From Nannobrachium achirus (taxonomy: Eukaryota > Chordata > Actinopteri > Myctophiformes > Myctophidae), in NCBI GenBank assembly GCA_963921795.1, contig OY997650.1, forward strand, positions 19,329,862 to 19,393,861: 64,000 nt of DNA. Reading direction: 5' to 3'. Both the position numbers and the translations under genes were made by a program. Shown here one piece after another: positions 45,291-64,000 of this stretch (its first letter is position 1; each line of letters begins with the position of its first letter). Under the pieces are notes generated by a model that saw only the letters and a program-made list of their open reading frames with translations, searched no databases and was not told where the DNA came from.

Positions 45291-46412
45291 AATACTTTAT
45301 AACGTTGGGGACAGCAGAGCAGCAGCGTCGTGGAGTGGAGTGGACATGGAGGATAAAGGATGCTGTGTGTAGAGAGACAGTGAGAGAAAGAGAGAGAGAG
45401 GGTAAAAGCCAATGTCACATTTCAAAATCTACGGAGATCTCGGCAGCTGTGAGGGTGAGAGAGATCCGGTTGGTGGCACTGCTGTCACCACACCGTGGGT
45501 CTGTCGGTCCGTTTCAAATTGCCCTGGCATTAAGTGATTGACAGTTGTCGCAGTCCACCCCTACCTACCTACCTGAGCACCTTCCACGCACCGACCCACC
45601 ACTACCCCCCCCCCCCCCCCAACACACACACAAACACACACACGCCAGCCGCCCCCCCTCAGCCAACGTCTCCCCCCCTCCAATTCACATTGGACATTTG
45701 CACTTCTGCGGTTTAAAAAATAAGTAAGAGAGAGAAGGGGAAAAAAACATGTCCACCCAAGATACCAAAATACAAAACAGTTTTTTTTGTTTTTTTTTTG
45801 TAAAACTTGAATTGCATGTTTTTTTTTCTTCTTATAGTAGCTGTTTTAATTTGACAAATTATTTCTCAAAAATAACTTTTAACTCTATTTTCAAACTGAG
45901 AAGAGATGTTGTGATTCTTCCTTTTTACACAGCTGTGCAGTCTTTATTAATTAATGATTCTCGTGTAAAAGTGATTGTGAAAAAAACAATGAAGTAGCGA
46001 TGCTGCGCTATAGTGTTTATTAAAGAAAAAGAATAACAAACAATGAGTTTCGAAAAAGAAAAAAAAACTTTATAAAAGTTTTATCATGCCACAGATAAAA
46101 AGTACTTAAAGGTATCAGGACATTCCTTTAACCCAAAGCTTTAACGAACCCACACTATTCTGGCTCTACAGTCAGGATTTGAACCCTCCCGTGAAAGTTG
46201 CCATCGAAGGACTTTTAACTGCAAGAATTGACAGCCGAGGCGAGAACACTTCAAGCACTGAGCGCTATTCCATGTACAGAAATACTAAAATTTAATGTTT
46301 CTGTTAAACCCTCTTTTACAGAATGTAAATATTTTTTGTGTTTGTGTTAAGTTTGCTACAATTTTAACACAAAGTATACTTCCAAGAAGTATGTAATTGT
46401 CAATATTTTGTC

Positions 46413-46418
46413 AATAAA
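46413..46418 (+). terminator. emx2: emx2 polyadenylation signal
   Basis: AATAAA lies 1.1 kb after the emx2 stop, at the end of an A/T-rich 3' UTR that spans 45291 to about 46435. The start of the UTR has GAGAGA, C-rich and CACACA runs (about 45385-45645). Confidence 0.7.
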
Positions 46419-46617
46419 GTTTTATCAATATGTTGCGCGCAGTAAAAGTATAGGGTTTTGATTTGTATAATAACTATGGCATCGGTTTCCTTACAAAGAG
46501 CCCATGATTGACACAATAATGCTTTTCTAGTAAAATGCAGTCCTTGTGTCTGCATGTCATTTTGGCTGCCACTAAACATCAAAATCATTTCGGATTTAAG
46601 GCTATTATTATACTTAC

Positions 46618-46685
46618 CGAAAATAGCCGAACTACAAGGTCGCACTTGCAGATGCACTGCGAGCTTGTAGATCGGCTATCTTCGG
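46618..46685. repeat. GATCTACAAGC palindrome, copy 200 bp past the emx2 poly(A) signal
   Basis: CCGAAAATAGCCGAACTACA pairs with GCTTGTAGATCGGCTATCTTCGG across a 25-bp loop. No hAT ends are visible nearby. Confidence 0.8.
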
Positions 46686-46739
46686 CGTGCGACACCGTCA
46701 TACGACGGGGCATACATTTTTGCAAACATCTATTCTAGA

Positions 46740-50906
<4,167 letters not shown>

Positions 50907-51617
50907 GAGGTGCGCGGTGTGACTTGGTGTCCAACAGATCTTTTTCTCGGAGTATACAGTTTTGTATTCTTTCTTTTGTCATAACGAATTGACAATTTGG
51001 TTCTGTAGGGCTAATCTAATAGGCCTAGGTCGTAAACGCATGTGCCGCGCAAATATTTTAAGTTTAATTCATCGCATTTCAGTGTCGCCTGTCGCCAAGA
51101 ACTGATTTTCAATATCCTAACACGCGACACCGTCGCACAGCCTAGGCTGCTGCGGAATAGGCCAATAGGCCTATAAATTAACTTAGAGAGCAACCTTTGA
51201 CCAAGGCATGTCAGAGAACAGCTGTGATATATGGCCATTTTAAATATTCATCTTGAATTTCGAGGAGATAGAAGAAACACTAAACTTTTTCCACCTGCAT
51301 CTACGTGTCTTCTCCCTCTGTCTCTGTCAGACTCTCGGCTTCTTCTTGGCCCAAGTCCCGTTAACGTCCGTCCGGTACACACACAGTCCACTGAGTCCAC
51401 AGACACTTCCAGCATGTTATGCTTGGACCAGCAGGCCGCTGTCACACAGGTCTTCCGAGGCCATTGGTAAGGCCGATACATACATAGCCTCTGTCACTTC
51501 AGCCTTTGGCTGAGAGTTAATAGGTTATTTGTCACAGTATATCACAGTATAAATCCATGAGTTAGGCCTAAATTAAGCTAGCTGTTAGGGTGGAACATGC
51601 ACGTGGTCCCTTACAGG

Positions 51618-52365
51618 AGTGGTTGTCAAAAAAGGATTCATATGAATTTGGCCTCAGACCCCATTTGAAAATATTTTTGCCAGGGGCCACTTAAAAGGAG
51701 TTGTTCACCCCCAAAATGACTTTTTTCCTATTGATTACTCATGCCGTTTGAGTTCAATAATATTTTTCTGTATTTATTGCATTCCTAAGACAAAACAATT
51801 GATTACAATAAATGTACCCCCATTGATTTCGGATTGGGTCCCCATCCGGGATCAATGGGGGTAAATTTACTATAATACTTTCTTTTTTTTTTAACTCAAG
51901 TCTCCATGCATGCATGTAGTCATTTTTTTCTAAATGTTTCTAAAATAGCACATAGGCATTGTGAGCTTGTAGATATAGGCTATTTTTGAATAGCCAAAGG
52001 TGAAAGTGTTGACATAATGCATCCCCCTGGCCGGGGCACCTGATGGAGGGGAAAAGAACTGAATAACGTTCCTTCCACGTACTACGTCCAACAGGGGAAA
52101 CTCCCCCCTGTCAGGTGATAAGAAGCGATGTGCTCACTCCTCATGCACTGAAGGAAGCATGAGCTCAGCTCGGGGCTCTCCCCAGGTTGGCAGAGGGAGA
52201 GCAGAGCCCAGGATATAGGCAATTGGCACTGGGTGAAAAATGAGTTACAAAATCGTGGGATAAAGTTGTTGACATATTGTGATGCCATATTTTGCTGGAG
52301 ACCCCCAGGAACCCCCACAAGGACCTCCGGGGGTCCCTGGACCCACTTTGAGAACATGCATGCAC
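51618..52365. mobile_element. Composite hAT-like repeat with nested TTAA element
   Basis: The left end is like GGAGTGGTTGTCAAAAA. The right end is CCCACTTTGAGAACATGC, after a run of GGACCTCCGGGGGTCC repeats. A TTAA-type MITE begins inside at 51691 (AAGGAGTTGTTCACCCCC) and fades near 51930. A palindrome copy follows at 51941-51988. It is related to 12160-13120. Confidence 0.55.
51941..51988. repeat. GATCTACAAGC palindrome, right-arm-biased copy
   Basis: TAAAATAGCACATAGGCATT is followed by GTGAGCTTGTAGATATAGGCTATTTTT. The left arm has lost most of the GATCTACAAG core. Confidence 0.65.
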
Positions 52366-52712
52366 TTGCCTTACATGGTCCCTAAAGGGTCCATGTGGTT
52401 CCATTTCCTATACACTCTCACAGTTAAATTAACCCCCACGATTGTAGGCCTGTGCAGATGTGATGAACATAGACATAGTTTCTGTCCGCTTACTTGGAAC
52501 CTCACAAGCACAGTTTAGTTTATGTTACTCAGTCAGAGGAGGGGGAAAAACTGTGTAGGCTATATTGATGCTGTCTCATTTGCATATGTCTGGCATGTCT
52601 CCCACAGGCACACAAACACTTAAGAGAGCAATTGTCTATACCCCCCCCCCCCTACTGAAGTTCCAAACTAAAAAACCAAAACAAAACATTTTATAAGTTA
52701 TATCTGCTGCCT

Positions 52713-55743
<3,031 letters not shown>

Positions 55744-56217
55744 TTAAAGGAGTTGTTCACCTCCAAAATGACTTTTTTCTATCGAGTCAAGCCATGGAGA
55801 CTTGAGTTCATTCATATTATTTTAGATGTCACTTTCCTAAGACAAAAAAATTATTATAGTACATTTACCCCCATTGATTCTGGATGGTGATGGGGACCCA
55901 AATGCATGGCCCTGGATGGGGACCCAAATAATAAGGCCCTGGATGGGGACCCAAATGCATTTGGGTCAGGATCACTGGGGGTACGTTTAGGGTCAAGTAC
56001 GGTAAATGTACCCCCTCACCCAATGCATTTGGGTCCCCATCCAGGGCCTTTTGGGTCCCCATCCAGGCCCATGCATTAGGGTCCCCATTCAGAATCAATG
56101 GGGGTAAATTGACTATAATCATTTTTTTGTCTTTGGAATGCAACACATACAAAAGAAAAATATGAATGAACTAATCAATATGAAAAAAATCATTTGGGGG
56201 GTGAATTAGTCCTTTAA
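55744..56217. mobile_element. TTAA-flanked MITE with an internal GGATGGGGACCC tandem
   Basis: TTAA copies lie at 55744-55747 and 56214-56217. Ends are AGGAGTTGTTCACCTCC and GGGGGGTGAATTAGTCCT. Inside, GATGGGGACCCAAATGCAT-like units repeat in both orientations, so the centre is itself palindromic. It belongs to the family at 9099 and 33746. Confidence 0.8.
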
Positions 56218-56234
56218 GTAGGCTAAATGTCCGG

Positions 56235-56575
56235 AATTCAAAATGTACTTGAGTAAAAGCACAAAAGTATTGGTATCAAAATGTACTTAAAGTACGAAAA
56301 GTAAAAGTAGGCTACTCATTATGCAGAATGTCAAGTTTTCAAATGTATAAAAGTGAGCTTGTAGCTCTGTTTCAAACGTCCGAAATGTTGGACTGAAGTG
56401 GTCAATGTACGTTTTGTAATAATCAATCTAGTAAAACTAGTAACTAAAGTTTTCAACTAAATGTAGTGGATTAAAAGTGCAATATTTGGATCCGAGATGT
56501 AGTGGAGTAGTAAAAGTATTGGAAATTGGAAAAACTCAAGTAAAGTAGGCCTACAAATACCTAAAAATTAACTGG
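56235..56575. repeat. Dispersed AAGTACTTAAAGTA-rich repeat
   Basis: Phrases such as AATGTACTTGAGTAAAAG and GTAGTGGAGTAGTAAAAG are shared with 26810-26890. This is a common teleost repeat style. The class is not assigned. Confidence 0.55.
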
Positions 56576-56733
56576 CTCCTGTCCTATTTCTATAATATTG
56601 CATGCATCATGTGAGCTTAGGCTACAAGTTTGACATTATTTTGAACCATCAAGATTTGCCTTGAGACTTATAGGGAGTTATTGTCGTTGCACTATGTAGA
56701 TTAATAAGTATAGGCTATGCACCACAAATGATA

Positions 56734-56734
56734 T

Positions 56735-56795
<61 letters not shown>
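56734..56795. repeat. (TC)n-(TA)n compound microsatellite
   Basis: A TC run of about 25 bp passes into a TA run of about 35 bp. Confidence 0.95.
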
Positions 56796-56798
<3 letters not shown>

Positions 56799-58429
56799 AT
56801 GATAAGTGCAGCTACAACTCAACACAGAACACTAAAGTGTGACACAATAATGTAGAAACAAAGCAAAATTAAATAAATGCCTTTGAAGTGTATTAACAGA
56901 GCCAGAGCCACTGCATTGGTTCTTCTTATTGCAGCTTGCATCGTGAGCTGTTATAGTGTTCATAATGGGGTATATGAGTACGTGGGGTTATTATGTATTT
57001 GGAGGTGAGGAGGACATGGCAAATCAGAGCACTTCACACATGAAAGGCAGCAGTAGGTCCATTTCATTCTCTGTGCCTCTCTTACCCTGGCTCTCGCTGT
57101 CCTTTTAGGGGGCTCCAGAGGCTAGTTAAAAGGTGCCTGATTCTCACCACGAATCTAATTAGATCTCATACTGAGGTCTTAACATCTCCCTTCAAAAAAA
57201 AAAAAAAGAAAAAAAGAAGAAGACGAAGGAAGGGAAAAAAAAGAACTGCATGGTGGAATAAGGTGCTAAAACACCAACCCCTCGCCTCCATTGCACCTTG
57301 TCCCCCCCGTCCCCACCCCCTCTGAGGAAAAACAAAGTCCTGCGAGCTAATGAAGTTTGTAATTAAGGAGATTCTGTCAGGCTGAATGAGTAATTAGGAC
57401 TTGGTTTCTCAGGGGTGTTAGTGGTGGTCAGACTCTACAGAGCACCGGCTGCCTGTACGGCCAGAAAGAACCTTTCATACCACGCCATGAGGCCACGGAG
57501 AGGAAGCGAGGAGGGGGAGGGGGGGGGGGGCTTTTTTCACCCCCTTTCTCCTCAGAATAGAATTCAGGTTTGTTCTCTTCACGAGCAACAGAGCATCTTG
57601 TTAAGTTCACTTCTTATTGACAAGAATTCTGTCTGTCTTACAAAGTGCAATGTCAGTTTACTGATTAAACACTTGTGCAATGTGTCTGTCTTATTCATCT
57701 ATTCAAAGTATAAATGATTGTTGGTGGAGGGCTACACTTTTGTATTTTACCTTGCCATGGGAGATGTCAGATTATTGCTTACAAAGCCATTCATCTGTCC
57801 AGGCAAAATATTAGTGCATTTGTTACTCCACTTACTGTAGTCTTGTGACGTGCTGTGAAATCAGTTATAATTCATAAAATATGGCTGAGGGACAGGCCCA
57901 CTCTCTGTTCTCAGGGAAGACGTCTCCATTCTAATTATCACATTAACTGCAGATTGGTAGACTGTGGTGCTGATAAAGAAAGTTCACCTGGCCTCAATTA
58001 ACTATATTTATCTCAGATTATCCCACCATAAGATTCCTGCATGGCAGAAAGATTAGTATTATTAAGACTCAGATACGCAGGCAGAATACGTTGTCAGACA
58101 AAGTGACATCTTTTAAAGAAGAGAAATTAAATAAATGAAATGGGAATCAAAAGAAAAAAGCAGCACATTCTCTGCTCTAATTTCATGATTTAGCTTCTTT
58201 TCCTCACTGACATTTTCATGTCATTCAGGTAAAGGACTGTAAAAAAATACCAATCTAAAATCATGCTCGTTCACAATACAGTAAGGAATACTAGAAAGTC
58301 TGTGGTTATATAGATTTATTGATTACTATGCTAGAGCATTACTGTAATACAATATAACATACAACAAATGTGCATTCTGGTTTACCTGGTTGGCAAGTGG
58401 TACTGCCTGAAAGTCAAAACGTAATATCT

Positions 58430-58520
58430 GCTCTGAGGCAAGCAGGCATGCTCTATTCCCATTTGTGCAGGGGACCTGGGTTCGAATCTCTGGTAGGACA
58501 TAAAGTTACAGGGTGCATAA
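58430..58520 (+). repeat. Possible tRNA-derived SINE head
   Basis: CTGGGTTCGAATCTCTGG at about 58488-58505 is a good Pol III B box. The expected A box about 40 bp upstream is not clear. Confidence 0.35.
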
Positions 58521-58759
58521 ATCTCAAATATTAAACACGTGATTACTTAGGGGTATTGTGCAGCCTGCCTTATTACCCCCTCCCGCCCAAAGGACAACAA
58601 TGTGTGTGATTTACTTACTGCACCAGATGGATATCCACATAGGTTGTTTACCAAGTGACGTCTTTGACAGATACAGTAGACATGGCCCTTTATTGGGAGA
58701 AGCACTTTGATCTCGGGTTAACCTTTGCATTCTCTAAAATCATTTACACTGTTTAGACT

Positions 58760-58880
58760 GGAAGTGTCCTGCTGCAAGGCACAACACCTGGGCTTTGAAC
58801 CCGTGACCTCACAGCTGAGCGCTCACTCCGAAGCCCTTCCTGCCTCCCGGTCAGCTAGAGGATCAGTGTGGACAGACAGG
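58760..58880 (-). repeat. Possible tRNA-derived SINE fragment, minus strand
   Basis: The minus strand reads GAGGTCACGGGTTCAAAGCC at about 58814-58795, a B-box-like phrase, preceded by GAGCGCTCAGCTG. A 104-residue open frame on the plus strand here (LGFEPVTSQLSAHSEA) is translated repeat, not a gene. Confidence 0.35.
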
Positions 58881-61800
58881 ACCAAGACTTCATTTCCTGC
58901 TTCGCCTCTGACAACCCTTCCCCAAACAAAAATAAAATGCTACCTGTGTTCAGGTAATGTAATCTCAGGTATGACCTTCACGAGGACAATGCATTGTACA
59001 CACAAACACTTTTATTGTCACTTTCTATTTACTATATGACCATGAAATGTCATGTTGTCACTGCAAACTCCAAAACCAGTTTTGGAAAATGTACAATGAG
59101 CACTAATATAAAAGGCTTTTTTGGAACTGCTTATTTTATTACCTAGGTTATATTTGACCCTTTTTATGGCACACATATTTGGCTACTTAGAGTTATGAAA
59201 GCAATTCTTGCAATCCACAGAGACCCTAAAAAGCGGTGTCAGAATTTATGCTCTTTAAAGCAATCTCATTGTGTTGTCTTTGGATTGCTCTCATAGAAAT
59301 AATGGGCTCATAGCAGGAAAGAGGATCTCCTCTTAAGTGAAGAATCCGGGTTGCAGACTCATTATGGGTTACGCAGAGCAGGTGTTTGTCAGCTTCAGGC
59401 AGACCTACAACGTGGACGAGGCCTTTTTTATGTTTGCTGCTTCCTCACACATTAGTCTTTAGCCAAATTGCTTTGAGTGGAGGCTTTGCCCAGCCCATCC
59501 CTCATCGTCCACAGTGACCCCACTCCTCTCAGCGCTGCAGGCAAGGGCTGGAGATAAAGAGGCTGAAAAACGGCTCTAGGAATCCCAAATATTAGCGGTT
59601 GTAAATCAGCCCCCGGTGGCCTATGGGTAGCAATTATCTTTTTCGCACTAATAAATCCCCCTAGTCACAGATAAGATGATTTCCCTTCCTAACCTGCAGT
59701 AAAAACATCTAGGTACTGAGCATCTAAAGTGAGAGGGGTGCATTGAGGGATCCTTAGCCATGGACTATATCCAGTCAAAAGAGGGAGAATGTATAGTCTT
59801 TCATAAGCTTGGTGTGCAGTATATCAATGGGTAGAACGTGAGCGGCTGAATGTTTCTGATAAAGCACAGGGCATTCACACCATATCAAGATCTAAACTAG
59901 ATATTTCAACGTTTCATCACCTCCTTATCGATCCCTGCTTCGGCATGACTCACTTCCGCATGCGGCGACTTTTTGTTAGGCAGAAGTCGTGAGACTTCTA
60001 TGGCATGGAAAGGTGGGAGTATAGAGGCAGGTTTGGTGAAAGATAGCAGATGACACAGATGTGATAAGAACATTCTTTGATGTTATCTAACGTGGGTCAG
60101 TGTGCTCAGCGAGGTTTAGCTGTGATAGATAGAGAGACCTACCCTCTGCTGTTTGAACTGACAATCTCTCAACCAATAATGGCCAGAGCAAAGCACCGTC
60201 TTTTGTTGCTGCTTGGTGTGACCTCTGAGACGTGTGTTTACGGACAACCACTCCAGTAGTCGTTGGGCATCACAGTATGGGTACTGCTTCATGGATGTTG
60301 TCTATATGGAAGATACATACAGGATATTATTACTGTTGCACCTTCTGCAGCAGAAGCCGTGTGTTGTTCTTGTTGTTGTTGTTTTTTTTGCCACAAGGCG
60401 ACTCAACCCATATTCTATGTAAAGACTTAAGTTAACCTCATTAAGCTCATTCTCACACTAGATGCATAATTATCCCTGAGAGAATAACTGGTGCTAATGC
60501 AAATTAGAAAGATAATTAAGCTACTGAGACTGGCCATTGCATCTCCCAGAGTATTGGGCCCACAGAACCATTATAGTGAATTAGAGCCATTGTTTACAGA
60601 CATGAGAGCCATTTACCTGTGGCCATGTTTGTCAGAAGGCGCACATAACCTGGAATATGACTTCACGGGTTGAAGTTGACTGCATTTCATTTCATCCAGG
60701 TTGTGATATCAGAATGGGAACATACCTTACACAGGTGGTTGAGTTACAACTTACAAGGGGAGAGGCGAGACACAGTAATCGAGTTCCTTTCTCGGCCAGT
60801 GTCAGGTAAAACGACTTAACATGGCCCTGCTACAGAGTAAAGAACCTGTCTGCAAGTGATCCTGTCCATTTTCGGAGGAGTGTCGTCAGCCGCTCATAAA
60901 AATTCAATACAAATGAATTCAGTCCAACAATCTTGAAATGCATCTGGCCTATTCTTGTAACAAGACAATTTAGTGTCCCAAAGAGTCTTACAGCTACTTC
61001 AAAGATGCTTAAATGCCTCCTCAAGGTAAAGGAATCATTTCTCTCCTTGACATAACAAACACTCAACAGGAACAGTAAATCTGGGTTATTTCCACATACC
61101 TCTTTAGATCATATGACACCTGAAACAGCAGAGACACCCTCCAGCACGTCAAAATCCTCTCTACTCTCTGCTGACAACAAACTGACACGTGCACCGTCCA
61201 GTCTCGTAGCATTGCAGCGCAACGATTAGATCAGGGTTGGGCTGCCTGAGTGGACATATCTCATGAAAATAGATAAGTAGACACAGATGGATGCATTTTA
61301 GAGTTGCAATTCCCAATTCCCCGCATTGGAAAAGCGTGCACCGGGAGGACTATGCAAAATTGCACTGCATTCTGTCTGAGTGCACCACAACAATTGCTTG
61401 GACATGGTTACCCAGGCTACAGCTACGCTTTTTGAATTTAGGACCATTTTTTCGTGTCCCATGTTGAAAAGTTTTTTTGGCTGCATTCATAGACAAGTTC
61501 TTTTTTTCTTTGTGTGTGTGTCTTTGCCTTCATGGTGCGCGCGCAAGAGAGGGAGAGGAGCACGCTGGTTGTGTGCCAGCCCTGCCTCCTGTGGTTTCAC
61601 GCATAACAACCTTGCATGTGCAGCGCTTTAAGTAAAGCATTGATTTAAGAGGGCACTTCTGCTTTCCACAGCTTTAGCAAAACAAACCCCTGTGTTTGGA
61701 TAGACCCGGTAAGCAGCTCACTGACCTGAGCAATGGGTCAGATTAAGTTAGACCCCCCCACCCCCCCACCAGCACCAGCAATTCCTCCCTCCTTTCCCGA

Positions 61801-62500
61801 CAGAACGCAGAATGAAGGAAAGGGAAAGTGCTCTTCAGGGCAGGCCAGCCTGCCAGCCAGGTCAGGGGAGTCGCTCAGGAAAACAGGAAACTGACAAGAG
61901 AGACAAATGATAGGTCTCACCCAACCACGGGCGTTTAAGCACTTTGCCAAAGGTTGATCATCCATAATTGCTCCATGAGTAATAATTAGAAAAGTCTTTA
62001 AATGATAGAGGCCTTACGAGATTTAATTCCAAAACGGGACTTTCTCTCTTCAAGCAATTATGCCGGCCCTGGATACTCATGAGCTCAGCACACAGTAATT
62101 AACCATTACTCGTTTTCCACTGTCTGCCATTTTATTTGAACATCCACATTCCTTGGCAACTATTGGGTTCACCTTAGTGCATAATATATAGCAAAGCTGC
62201 TCCAGGTAAATCTGTTACCACCAAATCCAGCCAGGGATGGGCTTGGGATAATAACCTATGAAGACGTGTTCTGGAGAGCTGTTAGGGCTTTTCATGAACA
62301 AAGTATAAGGCCTCTTTTAATCCACAATTAAAAGAAACATTAACTTTGAGTGTGTTTTCCTTGAAGACCGTAAAGCAAATATTGTGACATGGAAACAGTC
62401 TGAGCTGATAGTATCTAGTCACCCTGTAAAGAGTCTGTTAAGCTCACCATAACTCAGTAACATATTTTCTCTGGACCAGCTGTATAGGGCGAATTTGTGA

Positions 62501-62501
<1 letters not shown>

Positions 62502-62563
<62 letters not shown>

Positions 62564-62595
62564 GTGCGTGCGTGTGTGCGCGCGCATGTGTATAT
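62502..62595. repeat. (TG)n with CG interruptions
   Basis: This TG run passes into TGCGTGCGTGTGCGCGCGC, a strong alternating purine-pyrimidine tract. An (AAAT)n run follows at 62656-62678. Confidence 0.95.
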
Positions 62596-62790
62596 GCGTG
62601 CACAGAGGAGGGGAAGGCAGCATAGTAAGAGCCTGAGAGCTTGTCCAACTATGAATTAAATAAATAAATAAATAAATACAGGTACGTTATTATTACATAG
62701 AGTTAACCACTGCTGAAGCTCTATTTTCTCAAATGTAAAAATATTAATTAAAAAAGCCTATCCTCAAGGTCACAAGTTGCAATGCCACAT

Positions 62791-62820
62791 CTCGTGAGCT
62801 TGTAGATCTGCTATTTTTTT
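62791..62820. repeat. Half copy of the GATCTACAAGC palindrome
   Basis: CGTGAGCTTGTAGATCTGCTATTTTTT is present. No left arm is visible within 60 bp. Confidence 0.65.
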
Positions 62821-62829
62821 TTTAAGAAT

Positions 62830-63482
62830 TACGGAAATGTTTTGAAAGCGTTTGAATGAAAATGTTCACCTACATAATGACATGCCCAAGATAGGCATGC
62901 CAAGTTGAAAGTGGTTCAAATGAACTCTCAGGATGTTGCAGCACTGGGTTGAGAGAAGCTGCCAAAGGCAAAGATAAGCACAAGAAGGTGTATGGGAGGA
63001 GGTGAGGTCGTGGTGGTGGTGGGGGAGGCAATTGATTGAGCCCGGCAATCAGTCAGCGATCTGGTGCAGTGTTTAGTGGTCCTGTAAGATCTGCTAAACT
63101 GGCCCTAATTTCCCCCGTTGTAGGAGATGTGTGAGTTGAGGTGGAAAGGGGCAGGCGTAGGGGGGGAGGCCCTTTGGTCTGTCAGAGTGGAGTTAATCTG
63201 AACCTGGGGCGGCACGTTCACTTTTGATGGAGGCCAGAGATAGGACACAAAGGTGGAGGAGGAGGGGGTGGGGGAGGATGAAAGATCACCCACACCTGCG
63301 AGGGGCTGCCGAAAGTTACAACTCACTCAAAGAGGCCTTTCTGCGAGCGCTCCATTTGTCAAAGTGATGAGGAGGGCCAATGGCTGCGCTCCGTTTTCTG
63401 TTTTTACTGGCGGCTCATCATATGCGCTCGCTGCACCGCCACAGGATAGAGATTGCATTGATTTGTCTTCTTCCGGCCTGTT
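62830..63482. other. Unique intergenic sequence, no gene seen
   Basis: G-rich strand runs (GTGGTGGTGGTGGGGGAGG at about 63009-63027, GTGGAGGAGGAGGGGGTGGG at 63251-63270) could form G-quadruplexes. No exon is supported. Confidence 0.4.

Positions 63483-63483
<1 letters not shown>

Positions 63484-63566
<83 letters not shown>
63484..63566. repeat. (CA)n microsatellite
   Basis: This is an uninterrupted CA run of about 83 bp. Confidence 0.95.
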
Positions 63567-63568
<2 letters not shown>

Positions 63569-63779
63569 TAAATTGCTACTTGTCGGGAAAGTAATAATTA
63601 AAAAAAAAAAGAAAAATAAGATAATCATTTGAAGTAACATGATCACAAATAATGTGTTATTTTAGCATTATTGTTTTCTTCAGGACGGGCATGCTGCTGA
63701 GCTTTTAGTTTCCACATTTGAAACGTTTCTTTTTCATCACTCTTCTTCCCTATTTACAGATTTCCCTATTTTACACTGT

Positions 63780-64000
63780 GATGTCACACTAACAGAATCC
63801 CTTGTATGCCCATATATGGAGTTCCCTGATGTCATCACTATTAATCTAACAGGACTTCATATGAGAATGCCCATATATGGTGGCCAACTGAGTAAGCATG
63901 TTTGGGCTCTCACAGCATATCTCCATATACAGTACATGGATCTCCATATATGGGTACAAGGGGTCTCCATATATGGGTAACTGGTCCGATATATCAGACC
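63780..64000. repeat. Repeat with four perfect CArG boxes, cut by window edge
   Basis: CCATATATGG occurs at 63810-63819, 63871-63880, 63944-63953 and 63967-63976, in phrases such as TGCCCATATATGG and TCTCCATATATGGG. Each matches the SRF consensus CC(A/T)6GG. The sequence is related to 32330-32560. The right end is outside the window. Confidence 0.7.

Larger units (their letters stand above)
56800..62490. other. Gene-free region with candidate regulatory stretches
   Basis: No exon is supported. Most of it is repeat-poor. A homeodomain-type palindrome CTAATTAG lies at 57155-57162 within a clean segment. 59270-59720 and 61960-62340 are similarly clean and may hold conserved non-coding elements of emx2 or a gene beyond the window. 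Two Pol III-type fragments are listed separately. Confidence 0.4.

Noticed and set aside
58725-59039. 104-codon frame with GFEPVTSQLSAH
   Set aside because: It is translated repeat: the segment contains a Pol III-type B box on the minus strand. There are no splice partners or family match.
63253-63594. 113-codon frame ending in poly(TH)
   Set aside because: A third of it is the (CA)n run and the rest shows no recognisable protein.

Overview
This is a vertebrate, almost certainly teleost fish, genomic window. The genes are split by spliceosomal GT-AG introns, the proteins are close to human orthologues, and the non-coding DNA is full of CA/TG microsatellites and small DNA transposons (MITEs) typical of fish. 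The species cannot be fixed from the sequence.

Layout from left to right: (1) 106-141, first coding exon of prdx3 on the minus strand, running off the left edge. (2) 759-5586, sfxn4 on the plus strand, 14 coding exons. (3) 11708 down to 7198, dennd10 (FAM45A) on the minus strand, 9 coding exons, convergent with sfxn4. (4) 14404-34977, eif3a on the plus strand, 22 coding exons, with large repeat-filled introns. (5) 41645-45290, emx2 on the plus strand, 3 exons. (6) About 46.4 kb to the end, a gene-free stretch downstream of emx2 that probably holds emx2 regulatory DNA among microsatellites and MITEs. All exon junctions were checked by hand for reading phase, and each of the four complete genes gives an uninterrupted protein: about 312, 351, 1235 and 251 residues.

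The neighbourhood prdx3-sfxn4-dennd10-eif3a matches human 10q26 in content. Emx2 lies on the same human arm but much further away, so intervening genes were lost or moved in this lineage. The genes do not form a pathway: Prdx3 and Sfxn4 are mitochondrial, Dennd10 is an endosomal Commander-associated DENN protein, eIF3a is the scaffold of the translation initiation factor eIF3, and Emx2 is a forebrain and urogenital homeodomain factor.

The most unusual content is in the repeats. At least 17 whole or half copies of one short palindrome (arms near AAAATAGCMGATCTACAAGC) are scattered through the window. Six of them lie inside hAT-like MITEs from four different terminal-repeat families. There are also several TTAA-flanked foldback elements, a 1.16 kb near-perfect palindrome in an eif3a intron, a head-to-head pair of hammerhead-ribozyme-like Penelope fragments, a cluster of four perfect CArG boxes at the right edge, and a strong excess of the octamer TAGGCCTA around emx2. 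No CRISPR, operon-type system, rRNA or intact autonomous transposon was seen.
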